Shown piece by piece: positions 53,932 through 61,388 of a stretch of DNA of 64,000 nt. Source of the DNA: BMS3ABIN03 sp964418885 (GTDB lineage Bacteria; Bacteroidota; Ignavibacteria; Ignavibacteriales; Ignavibacteriaceae); NCBI GenBank assembly GCA_964418885.1, contig CAYQNW010000008.1, forward strand, positions 11,634-75,633, in the 5' to 3' direction. Numbering within the stretch: the first letter of the stretch is position 1; every line of letters begins with the position of its first letter. Both the position numbers and the translations under genes were made by a program. The notes below the pieces were generated by a model. That model worked only from the letters and a program-made list of their open reading frames with translations. It did not search any database and was not told the DNA's origin.

Positions 53932-55359
53932 ATGACACATAATATTCAGTTCGTGTGGGATCTTTATCACGGGTACGAAAACTACAAAGAAAAAAGTTTA
54001 ACGCACCGTCGTTTTAAACATTCTGAAATAATCCGCCTTATCGAACAGCTAAAAAATAAAAATATTTTCATGGTGAATAAAGTCGGAGAATCAGTGCAGA
54101 GACGTGATATTTATACTATTACCATAGGGAACGGAGCAAAGAAAATATTTTGCTGGTCTCAAATGCATGGAAACGAGCCAACTGCGACTGCAGCAATTTT
54201 CGATATAATAAATTTCTTTCTTGCAGAAGAACATTTTAAAGAAATCAAGCAACGTTTGTTAAATAGCGTAACTTTATATTTTATGCCTATGGTTAATCCC
54301 GATGGAGCAGAAGTATTTAAAAGAAGAAATAATATTCAGATAGATTTAAACAGGGATGCTGTAAAGCAAGAATCATCCGAAGCTAAATTGCTTAACAAAG
54401 TTTTTAATTCTATTCAGCCGGAATTCGGTTTTAATTTGCACGATCAGGGCAGTGAATATTCTGCCGGGAATTCTTCAAACTATACCGCATTATCATTTCT
54501 TGCTCCCCCAATTGATTTTGACAAAACTGTAAATGAAAACAGAACAAAATCGATTTTGTTGATTTGCGAACTCTTTAATGTTTTATCTGAAATTATCCCG
54601 GGACATATTGCTCGATATGAAGATGATTTCGAACCAAGAGCATTCGGCGACAATTTTGCAAAAACAGGATCGAATATTGTATTGATTGAATCAGGTGCAT
54701 GGATTCACGATAGGGAAAAACAATTTTTGAGAAAACTAAATTTTGTTGTATTACTTACAGCTTTTAAAAGTATTGCGGAGGACAGTTACCTGAAAGAAGA
54801 TATTGATACTTACCATTCAATTCCTGAAAACAAAAAATTGATGATGGATTTCATCATAAGAAATGCACTGATAACAATTGAAGGAAAGGACTATTCAGTT
54901 GATGTGGGGATTAATTATGAAGAGGTGAATATTTCCGGAACAAAAGAATTTTATTACAAAGCTAAAATCGAGGATATTGGAGATTTATCAGTTTTCACAG
55001 GATTCAAAGAATTCGATGCAAAGGGCTTAACGCTTGAACCAGGAAAAACATCGGAGCAAACTTATAGCTCAATTGAAGAAGTAAAAAGTCTGAACATTGT
55101 AGCGTTACTTAAAGAAGGAATAACGAATGTTAAGCTAAATACAAATAACTCGGAACTTAAATATTCACCTGTTATCTTTAATCTGATTTTATATAACATT
55201 GAAAGAAGCGAAGAAATAAAGGAAGAAGCGATCCCGAATTTTATACTTAGAAAAAACGGTGTTTTCAGGTATGCAGTAATTAACGGTTTCCTGATTTCAG
55301 AGGATCCAACCGGAAGAACAGAAGGAAATGCCCTGGTATTCGGGAAGTATAATGAGTAA
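53932..55359 (+). CDS. M14-family zinc carboxypeptidase-like protein
   Basis: A 475-residue protein with a zinc carboxypeptidase fold in its N-terminal 270 residues. The zinc ligands are in MHGNEPTATAA (HxxE) and FNLHDQG (His). DLNRDAV supplies the substrate-binding Arg region, and IVLIESGAW the catalytic Glu. No signal peptide is seen. The C-terminal 200 residues form a separate domain with mixed beta character (SVDVGINYEEVNISG, FYYKAKIEDIGDLS) of unknown function. It is coupled by an 8-base overlap to the downstream sigma-like gene. Deamidase or peptidoglycan activity is possible but not shown. Confidence 0.87.
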   Translation: MTHNIQFVWDLYHGYENYKEKSLTHRRFKHSEIIRLIEQLKNKNIFMVNKVGESVQRRDIYTITIGNGAKKIFCWSQMHGNEPTATAAIFDIINFFLAEEHFKEIKQRLLNSVTLYFMPMVNPDGAEVFKRRNNIQIDLNRDAVKQESSEAKLLNKVFNSIQPEFGFNLHDQGSEYSAGNSSNYTALSFLAPPIDFDKTVNENRTKSILLICELFNVLSEIIPGHIARYEDDFEPRAFGDNFAKTGSNIVLIESGAWIHDREKQFLRKLNFVVLLTAFKSIAEDSYLKEDIDTYHSIPENKKLMMDFIIRNALITIEGKDYSVDVGINYEEVNISGTKEFYYKAKIEDIGDLSVFTGFKEFDAKGLTLEPGKTSEQTYSSIEEVKSLNIVALLKEGITNVKLNTNNSELKYSPVIFNLILYNIERSEEIKEEAIPNFILRKNGVFRYAVINGFLISEDPTGRTEGNALVFGKYNE

Positions 55360-56719
55360 AGCAATCCCATCTGCACAAACGTTTTTTGGTGAGAAAGTTT
55401 TTCCCTACGTAAACGAAGTCTACAACTATTCATTACTAATGTACAACGATGATCATATTGCGGAAAAACAACTTATAAAATCATGCGAGAAAGCAGCCTG
55501 GTTTTCCGAATATCTTTCACCAGAGACTGATACGAGAATCTGGCTTCTTAGAATAATGATGAAGATTGTTGAAGATCAGAATCAACAGGATAGCACAGAC
55601 TCTAATGAACTTTCTTTAACAGAACAAACAACTGATCTTTCAAAATTAAACGAAGACATCTTCGAAAAAGAAGATCAGTACACAATCTCTAAAAAAATTA
55701 ATGATACAATTGCGAAACTTCCTTATAATTTGAAACGGGCATTAGTATTAATTGATCTTTTACAGTTCGATTATAATCAGACTGCGAACTTAATAGATAT
55801 CCCTGAAGGCACATTACTTACCCGACTATACGACGCAAGAAAAATGTTGCTTCTAAATTTAACTTCGGACTCTTCGATTTTTTCTATAGATAAAAAAACT
55901 GGAATCAGCCATGAAGATAAAAAGAATATTATTTTGTTATCTGATGAACAAAGAGTAAAAAACAAAAACACGTCTGATAAAACAAAATTCAATATTGAAA
56001 TTGAGATACAACAATATGTAAAAGGTTTACTTGAAAAATATATTTCCACGCAGCCAATCAGGGAGGCAATAAAAGAAAAGATTATTAAAAAGTTTGCGCC
56101 ACATTTAAAAAAGGAAATGAATAACGGTAACTCTCCCGGGCGAAAAAGTCTTGTTATGGTTGCTACAATTGTAATGTTTGTTCTGGCTGTTGTTCTAATC
56201 TTACTCAACAGACCGAAAATAATTAATCCTATGAAGTTAGCTGGCGAACAGCAGGGTGAGAACAATGTTTTAATTCAGCTTGAGAAAAATTATGACTCTT
56301 TTATTAACGATCGTTTTGATTCGTTAATGATTCGGGTTGATCCAGAAACAATAAACAACAATTTAGAGAAGGTTTCGCCAGAAAATGAACCGATCTTTTT
56401 AATATTAAGAGGGTGGAATCCTGCAAATTATTTTATCACAAAATTTAAAGATCAGAACCTAATCAATATTATTTATAAAAATGAAAGCGGAGCCATTCTG
56501 GTTACCTCCCAGATCCCCTTGGATATTATCGGGGAAGATAAAACGTTTAATCTAACAAATGACTTATTTGGCTACCTAAAATCTGAAAATTGCTTTGTTT
56601 CCCGGCAAGGAGAAATCACCTTTTTGCTCAAAATTTTAGGAAGAAATGTTTTGGGTGTCGCCGGAGAAAACCTGGATAAAGACGTATTGATTGCTATCTG
56701 TAATCAAAAAACTATGTAA
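55352..56719 (+). CDS. Membrane-anchored ECF sigma-like protein with extracytoplasmic domain
   Basis: Start at 55352 (MSKAIPSAQ), whose ATG overlaps the M14 stop in ATGAGTAA; 455 residues. Region 2-like sequence covers about residues 8-75 (FPYVNEVYNYSLLMY, then TRIWLLRIMMKI). Region 4-like sequence covers about residues 115-170 (TIAKLPYNLKRALVLIDLL, QTANLIDIPEGTLLTRLYDARKMLL). A linker then has QQYVKGLLEKYIS and PIREAIKEKIIKKF, like the segment after an anti-sigma domain. A membrane helix (about residues 265-287, SLVMVATIVMFVLAVVLIL) leads to a 170-residue C-terminal domain predicted outside the cytoplasm. It looks like a sigma factor fused to its own membrane control domain. Function inferred; no homologue named. 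Confidence 0.72.
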   Translation: MSKAIPSAQTFFGEKVFPYVNEVYNYSLLMYNDDHIAEKQLIKSCEKAAWFSEYLSPETDTRIWLLRIMMKIVEDQNQQDSTDSNELSLTEQTTDLSKLNEDIFEKEDQYTISKKINDTIAKLPYNLKRALVLIDLLQFDYNQTANLIDIPEGTLLTRLYDARKMLLLNLTSDSSIFSIDKKTGISHEDKKNIILLSDEQRVKNKNTSDKTKFNIEIEIQQYVKGLLEKYISTQPIREAIKEKIIKKFAPHLKKEMNNGNSPGRKSLVMVATIVMFVLAVVLILLNRPKIINPMKLAGEQQGENNVLIQLEKNYDSFINDRFDSLMIRVDPETINNNLEKVSPENEPIFLILRGWNPANYFITKFKDQNLINIIYKNESGAILVTSQIPLDIIGEDKTFNLTNDLFGYLKSENCFVSRQGEITFLLKILGRNVLGVAGENLDKDVLIAICNQKTM

Positions 56720-56852
56720 AAATTACGGATTAATAAATAAAAGCAGCATTAATACAACAAAATAACCTATTATTTCGTTTTCTAATTTCCTATATTTGTT
56801 GTTGCATTCGATTTTAATAAAAAACAAATAAAATTGGATGGAAAGTTTATTT

Positions 56853-57233
56853 ATGGCAAGAGTTAAAAATATTGAGGCATTTTGTTCGTCCTGTAATGCA
56901 GTTCGGAAAATGGAATTAACAGGCGATGTTTCCGGTGAAGGAAATGAGAATAAAAGATGGGCAAAATGCAAAAAATGTAAACAAACGATGATCATTGATA
57001 TTGAAAGTGATATTAAAGACAAAAAATATTCTCTGGATGGAATAGAAAACCAGGAATGCACAACTTATTCGCCAATGAAAAAATATGAACTGGGTGAAAC
57101 CATTTATCATCAAAGCTGGGATGATTTTGGAAAAGTAGTAACAAAAGAAACTCTTTCAAATGGACAAAATTCTATTACAGTTGAGTTCCAGAAATCAGGT
57201 TTGAAAAAATTAATTGAATCATTAAATAACTAA
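56853..57233 (+). CDS. Zinc-ribbon protein with UvrD-C/Tudor-like C-terminus
   Basis: Start probably the ATG at 56853 (MARVKNIEAF) after a GGAAAG site; an in-frame ATG at 56838 would add five residues. The N-terminal part has FCSSCNAV and KCKKCKQT, four cysteines in two CxxC pairs (zinc ribbon). The C-terminal part reads YELGETIYHQSWDDFGKVV...TVEFQKSGLKKLIE, close to the Y..Gd.V.H..fG.G.V...V.F...G.k.L pattern at the end of UvrD/PcrA helicases, which binds RNA polymerase. 126 residues. A role in binding RNA polymerase or ribosomes is only a guess; rpsU follows within 26 bases. Confidence 0.7.
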   Translation: MARVKNIEAFCSSCNAVRKMELTGDVSGEGNENKRWAKCKKCKQTMIIDIESDIKDKKYSLDGIENQECTTYSPMKKYELGETIYHQSWDDFGKVVTKETLSNGQNSITVEFQKSGLKKLIESLNN

Positions 57234-57258
57234 AAAAGACGGAAAGAGGTGAAATAAC

Positions 57259-57450
57259 TTGGTCGGAATTAATATCGGCGATAACGAATCGATAGATAAA
57301 GCGCTACGAAGATTCAAAAAAAAATACGAAAGATCGGGTATTCTTAAAGAATATAAGAAGAGAACATTCTTTGTTAAGCCATCTGTTAAAAAACGAATGG
57401 AAAGAATGAAAGCCATCAGGCGTGCTCACAGACCCATACAATATGTTTAA
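57259..57450 (+). CDS. rpsU: 30S ribosomal protein S21
   Basis: The 63-residue protein of the small ribosomal subunit, located near the anti-Shine-Dalgarno platform. It starts at a TTG codon (57259) with a strong AGAGGTG ribosome site. ESIDKALRRFKKKYERSGIL is the conserved S21 core, and KPSVKKRMERMKA the basic C-terminal helix. A terminator follows within 10 bases. It is cotranscribed with the zinc-ribbon protein upstream. Confidence 0.94.
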   Translation: MVGINIGDNESIDKALRRFKKKYERSGILKEYKKRTFFVKPSVKKRMERMKAIRRAHRPIQYV

Positions 57451-57459
57451 TCAAAATTG

Positions 57460-57483
57460 CCCCTCCTTTGCGAGGGGTTTTTT
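57460..57483 (+). terminator. Intrinsic terminator after rpsU
   Basis: CCCCTC pairs with GAGGGG around a six-nt loop (CTTTGC), followed by six T on the plus strand. It lies between convergent rpsU and the LOG-family gene; on the minus strand the T-run is weak. Confidence 0.9.
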
Positions 57484-58339
57484 ATTTCAGATCAATAATC
57501 GGTTCAATAACCTGCGGTTCTTTTCCCTTCGCATAATGTTTTTTAAGATGATCGACTATTTTGTTGAATGCCTCATCAATATTGTTACAAAAATTAAACA
57601 GCTTCAAATCTGACTCACCTATCATTCCTCTATCAACCAGCTCATCAAAATTAAGCACACTCTTCCAGTATTTTTCATCATAAATAATCAGAATTAATTT
57701 CTTCTTGATCTTTTCCGTCTGCACTAAAGTAAGCACTTCGAACAATTCATCCATTGTACCGAATCCGCCCGGGAAAATAACGAGAGCTTTGGAAAGATAT
57801 GCAAACCAGAATTTCCTCATAAAAAAATAATGAAACTCGAAGCTGAGATCCGGAGTTACATATTTGTTTACGAATTGTTCAAAAGGAATGCTGATATTTA
57901 ACCCGACCGAATACCCTCCTGCTTTTTTAGCTCCCTTGTTCGCTGCTTCCATAATTCCGGGTCCGCCGCCGGTACAAACAATAAACCTGTTTGCACTTGT
58001 TTCCAGGTTTAACGACCATTCGGTCAGTCTTTGTGAAAGTGCAACTGCATCTTCATAATAGCGTGACATCTCAACCATTAGTTGTGATTGACGAAGCTTT
58101 TGTGCGAAATCTAAAGATTTGGGATTCGATTTCTTGATCTTATTATATTCTATCATCGAATCACGTTTTGATTTTAGCCTCGCGGAACCGAAGAATACGA
58201 TTGTATCCATAATTTTATGTTTGCGAAATTTGCTTTTTGGCTGAAGATATTCCGATAAAATCCGTAGCATTCGTCCATCTGAAGAAGTTAGGAAATCCTG
58301 ATTCTCGTATGCTTTAGTCGGTGTATGATATTTTGACAT
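57482..58339 (-). CDS. LOG-family (TIGR00730) nucleotide phosphoribohydrolase-like protein
   Basis: A 285-residue Rossmann-fold protein of the LOG family, whose characterised members hydrolyse cytokinin ribotides or nucleoside 5'-monophosphates. The signatures are GGGPGIMEAANKGA and PGGFGTMDELFEVLTLVQT, the first with the conserved nucleotide-binding loop, the second the PGGxGTxxE motif. An N-terminal extension of about 50 residues precedes the FFGSARL strand. In a non-plant bacterium the role may be nucleotide housekeeping. Convergent with rpsU. Confidence 0.93.
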   Translation of the reverse strand: MSKYHTPTKAYENQDFLTSSDGRMLRILSEYLQPKSKFRKHKIMDTIVFFGSARLKSKRDSMIEYNKIKKSNPKSLDFAQKLRQSQLMVEMSRYYEDAVALSQRLTEWSLNLETSANRFIVCTGGGPGIMEAANKGAKKAGGYSVGLNISIPFEQFVNKYVTPDLSFEFHYFFMRKFWFAYLSKALVIFPGGFGTMDELFEVLTLVQTEKIKKKLILIIYDEKYWKSVLNFDELVDRGMIGESDLKLFNFCNNIDEAFNKIVDHLKKHYAKGKEPQVIEPIIDLK

Positions 58340-58525
58340 GATTTATCCGTAAAAATGTGTAATAAAAATTATTCATCTTAATCTATTAAACCGGGGTACT
58401 CGGTTGGTTTCTTTTTTTTGATACGGTTCCTCTATATTTGAACCGTCTATGAATGTTGCTAATTTAAAGCTCGCCAAAATTTTTAAAATTAAACTTAACA
58501 AATATATTTTAAATTTAGTAATACA

Positions 58526-58531
58526 TATAAT
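58526..58531 (+). promoter_or_regulatory. Consensus -10-like element at dacB
   Basis: TATAAT lies 6 bases before the dacB ATG, so a transcript from it would start at or near the start codon. No clear ribosome site is seen. The preceding 198 bases hold no gene that I can see. Confidence 0.35.
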
Positions 58532-58537
58532 CTAAGT

Positions 58538-59800
58538 ATGAAGACAACGATCTTAATTTCAATTTTAATCCTAACAACAGCAATAAGGTTAGTTTCTTCA
58601 TCTTCAGAAGAAATCAAATCCAGAATACAAGCCGTTATCGACAGACTACCTGCAAGTACAAAAACCGGCATCCTTATTTACCAGCCGCTTAGCGGGGACA
58701 CTATTTATTCGATTAATCATACACAGTCAATGATCCCGGCATCGAACGTTAAATTGTTTACAACTGCTACAGCACTGGAAATAATGGGCAGTGATTATGA
58801 ATTATCAACCCAAATACTTACCGATGACATTGAACTTTCAGACGGCGTACTCAATGGAAATATTTATATCAAAGGATTGGGCAATTCAACTTTTACTTCG
58901 GAAAATCTGGATAGCCTGGTTGGTGATCTTAAAGAAATCGGCATAGAAAAAATTACCGGAAATATAATTGGCGATGATAAGTTTTTTGATAATGTTTATG
59001 TACGTGATGACTGGATAACCGATGAAAGAGCAAATGTAACTCTGCCTCCTATTTCGGCTTTAGTAATAGACCGTAACACAAAGATTGTTCAAAGAAAAAG
59101 ATGGGGCAGATGGAGAAGATATAAAGTGAATATTGATAATCCTCCCAAATATGCTGCAGAAATGCTGAAGAAAAAATTAATCGATTCCGGCATCACGGTT
59201 TTAGGAAATGTACAAACCGGCGAAACACCTTCAACTGCTTCTATGATTTGTCAATCTACAATACCCCTGCACAGACTTATTTCATTAATTAATAAGCACA
59301 GCGATAATTTTTTAGCCGAATGTTTATTCAAAACCATTGGTGCAGTTTCAAGCGGAAAACAGGGAAACTCATTTTTTTCCACACAAACTATCTTAACTTT
59401 TATCGAAGATAATGCGATCTATTCAAAAGGAAGTTCAATAGTTGATGGTTCGGGCATTTCCCGTTTTGATCAGATTACCGTTGGAGCAATAGTGGGTTTG
59501 CTTTCAAAAATGTATTTCGATCTTCAAAATTTTGAAGATTTTTATAATTCTCTAAGCATTGCGGGAATCGACGGCACACTTGAAGACAGGATGGACTCGG
59601 GGGAATATATTAATTTCAGGGGAAAGACGGGTACTTTAAATGGTGTGTCTTCCCTATCCGGTTACCTGACTACAAAAAACGATGATGAATTAATTGTAAG
59701 TATGATATTTGAATTTAATCGCGGAGGTGCACGTACTTATCGAAACATACAGGACAGGATAATTGAAATATTAAACGACTGGAGTGAGGAAGAACCCTGA
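58538..59800 (+). CDS. dacB: D-alanyl-D-alanine carboxypeptidase/endopeptidase (PBP4-type)
   Basis: A 420-residue class C penicillin-binding protein that trims peptidoglycan cross-links or stem peptides. A signal peptide spans residues 1 to about 22. Active-site motifs are S69-N-V-K72 (ASNVKLFTT), SDN in NKHSDNFLAEC, and KTG in RGKTGTLNGVSSLSGY. The insertion domain between SxxK and SDN (about 100 residues) is the PBP4 type. The SGISRFDQITV segment follows SDN as in the family. It is convergent with secG; a perfect hairpin overlaps its stop codon. Confidence 0.94.
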   Translation: MKTTILISILILTTAIRLVSSSSEEIKSRIQAVIDRLPASTKTGILIYQPLSGDTIYSINHTQSMIPASNVKLFTTATALEIMGSDYELSTQILTDDIELSDGVLNGNIYIKGLGNSTFTSENLDSLVGDLKEIGIEKITGNIIGDDKFFDNVYVRDDWITDERANVTLPPISALVIDRNTKIVQRKRWGRWRRYKVNIDNPPKYAAEMLKKKLIDSGITVLGNVQTGETPSTASMICQSTIPLHRLISLINKHSDNFLAECLFKTIGAVSSGKQGNSFFSTQTILTFIEDNAIYSKGSSIVDGSGISRFDQITVGAIVGLLSKMYFDLQNFEDFYNSLSIAGIDGTLEDRMDSGEYINFRGKTGTLNGVSSLSGYLTTKNDDELIVSMIFEFNRGGARTYRNIQDRIIEILNDWSEEEP

Positions 59801-59818
59801 AGAGATTAAACTTCAGGG
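59795..59818. terminator. Perfect hairpin between dacB and secG
   Basis: CCCTGAAG pairs with CTTCAGGG around an 8-nt loop (59803-59810). It overlaps the dacB stop codon. On the plus strand the sequence after it (CTAAAAAAATTTT) lacks a good U-tract, so this is a weak or bidirectional candidate. Confidence 0.5.
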
Positions 59819-59835
59819 CTAAAAAAATTTTAATA

Positions 59836-60195
59836 TTACTGTCCGTCTGTTGATTGGTTATTCTGTGGAGGCAACGGATTTTGTTGTGGTAAAGTTGGAG
59901 TTTGGGGAACATTTGTTCTTCCCGATTGCTGAATGATACTTCTTTGCTCGGCAGTTGTTACCCCGGGCAAGAAAAAGAGATTTATCATCAAAGCTAAACC
60001 CGCAATGATGCCAGCCAGCCACCAGGTTGCCCTACTAAGAAAATCTGCTGTCCTTCTTGTGCCGAACATTGCGCCCATATTTCCTGCGCCACCAAATGTA
60101 CCGGCTAATCCACCGCCCTTGCTTGATTGCAGCAACACTACAACAATCAGTAAAACAGAAGCTACTGCAGCAATTAATGTTAATAATGTATACAT
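59836..60195 (-). CDS. secG: Preprotein translocase subunit SecG
   Basis: A 119-residue accessory subunit of SecYEG. Two membrane helices (about residues 3-21 and 57-76) bracket a glycine-rich loop (GGGLAGTFGGAGNMGAMFG, then RTADFLSRAT), the family hallmark. A Gln/Pro/Asn-rich tail (about residues 90-119) is a lineage-typical extension. It lies 20 bases after the tRNA gene on the same strand, so cotranscription is possible. secA is elsewhere in the window. Confidence 0.95.
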   Translation of the reverse strand: MYTLLTLIAAVASVLLIVVVLLQSSKGGGLAGTFGGAGNMGAMFGTRRTADFLSRATWWLAGIIAGLALMINLFFLPGVTTAEQRSIIQQSGRTNVPQTPTLPQQNPLPPQNNQSTDGQ

Positions 60196-60215
60196 ATTTT
60201 ACTCCTTTATTTCCG

Positions 60216-60289
60216 TAGCGGGGGAGGGATTCGAACCCCCGACACGTGGATTATGATTCCACTGCTCTAACCGACTGAGCTACCCCGCC
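60216..60289 (-). tRNA. tRNA-Met (CAU anticodon)
   Basis: A 74-nt cloverleaf on the minus strand: acceptor GGCGGGG / CCCCGCT (one G-U), D-stem GCTC/GAGC, anticodon stem GTGGA/TCCAC with loop ATCATAA (anticodon CAT), variable GTGTC and T-loop TTCGAAT. A73 discriminator. CCA is not encoded. It looks like elongator Met. The alternative is the lysidine-modified tRNA-Ile (CAU); sequence alone does not fully exclude it. Confidence 0.93.
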
Positions 60290-60392
60290 GGGTCAAAAAT
60301 CAATTCAAGATTGCAAATATAACCAGTATTCAAGTAATTTCAAATGAAATTAGAACGCATACAGTTCCAAACAATATAAAATTTAGAGGTAA

Positions 60393-61388
60393 TTACCCAT
60401 TCACTGTTTGAAGTCCTTTCCACAAAACATCTAACAGCGTGGTTAAATTTAAATTTGTGACAGAAGAGAAAACAATTGGCGGAATTTTATCTTTTCCAAG
60501 TTTCAAATTCGTCAGTTTCTTCTTTTCTTTTTCATCGATCAAATCTGCTTTGGAAATGGCAACAAGTATTCTCTTTTCGGTTAATTTCCTGCTGTAATTT
60601 TTCAACTCGGAATAAAGAATATCAAAGTCCTTCTCAAAATTTCCCGAGGTGGCTTCGATCAGAAATAATATAATTTTGGTTCGTTCGATGTGCCGTAAAA
60701 ACTTATGTCCCAACCCCTTGCCTTCGTGCGCACCTTCTATAATACCCGGAATATCAGCGATTGTAAAGCTCTCGTAATCCTTATATTTAACAATCCCGAG
60801 AACAGGTTCCAATGTTGTAAACGGATAATCTGCAATCTTTGGTCTAGCAGCGGAAATAGTTGATATTAATGTAGACTTGCCTGCATTCGGAAACCCAACT
60901 AAACCGACATCGGCAATTAATTTTAATTCCAGGATAACTTTCTTCTGTTCACCCCGTTTTCCTTCTTCGGCATATCTCGGTGTCTGGTTGGTTGAAGTTG
61001 CAAAATTGCTGTTTCCTTTTCCACCTTTTCCACCTTTCGCAAGAATAACTTCCTTTCCGTCCTCATCCAGATCAAAAAGAATTTTCTCCGATTTAAAATC
61101 TCTTATTATTGTACCCGGCGGTACTTTTATAATTATGTCCTCACCGTCTTTGCCGTCTTTTAAAGATGAACCGCCTTTATCACCGTTGTCTGCTTTGTAT
61201 TTTTTTTTGTACCGGAAATCCAGAAGTGTGTTAAGATTGTGATGTGCCTGAATGATTATGTTTCCTCCCCTGCCTCCGTTTCCTCCTGCTGGACCACCCT
61301 TGGGAACATATTTTTCACGTCTGAATGCAACTGCCCCATCTCCACCTTTACCAGCGGAAATTTCAATTGCTGCATAATCGATAAACAT
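60393..61388 (-). CDS. obgE: GTPase ObgE/CgtA
   Basis: A 331-residue ribosome-assembly GTPase linked to stress and replication control. The N-terminal Obg fold (about residues 1-158) is glycine-rich (GKGGDGAVAFRREKYVPKGG, GGKGGKGN). The G domain has G1 GFPNAGKST, G3 DIPGIIEGAHEGKGLGHKFL and G4 ISKAD, with the SA-type G5 segment at VFSSVTN. No C-terminal OCT domain is present, which is common. The ATG overlaps the upstream acidic gene's stop by one base (TGATG), so the two are translationally coupled. Confidence 0.97.
   Translation of the reverse strand: MFIDYAAIEISAGKGGDGAVAFRREKYVPKGGPAGGNGGRGGNIIIQAHHNLNTLLDFRYKKKYKADNGDKGGSSLKDGKDGEDIIIKVPPGTIIRDFKSEKILFDLDEDGKEVILAKGGKGGKGNSNFATSTNQTPRYAEEGKRGEQKKVILELKLIADVGLVGFPNAGKSTLISTISAARPKIADYPFTTLEPVLGIVKYKDYESFTIADIPGIIEGAHEGKGLGHKFLRHIERTKIILFLIEATSGNFEKDFDILYSELKNYSRKLTEKRILVAISKADLIDEKEKKKLTNLKLGKDKIPPIVFSSVTNLNLTTLLDVLWKGLQTVNG

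Noticed and set aside
60216..60289. tRNA-Ile with lysidine-modified CAU anticodon
   Set aside because: Kept as an alternative only; the overall sequence looks more like elongator tRNA-Met, though tilS in the same window shows that such a tRNA-Ile must exist in the genome.
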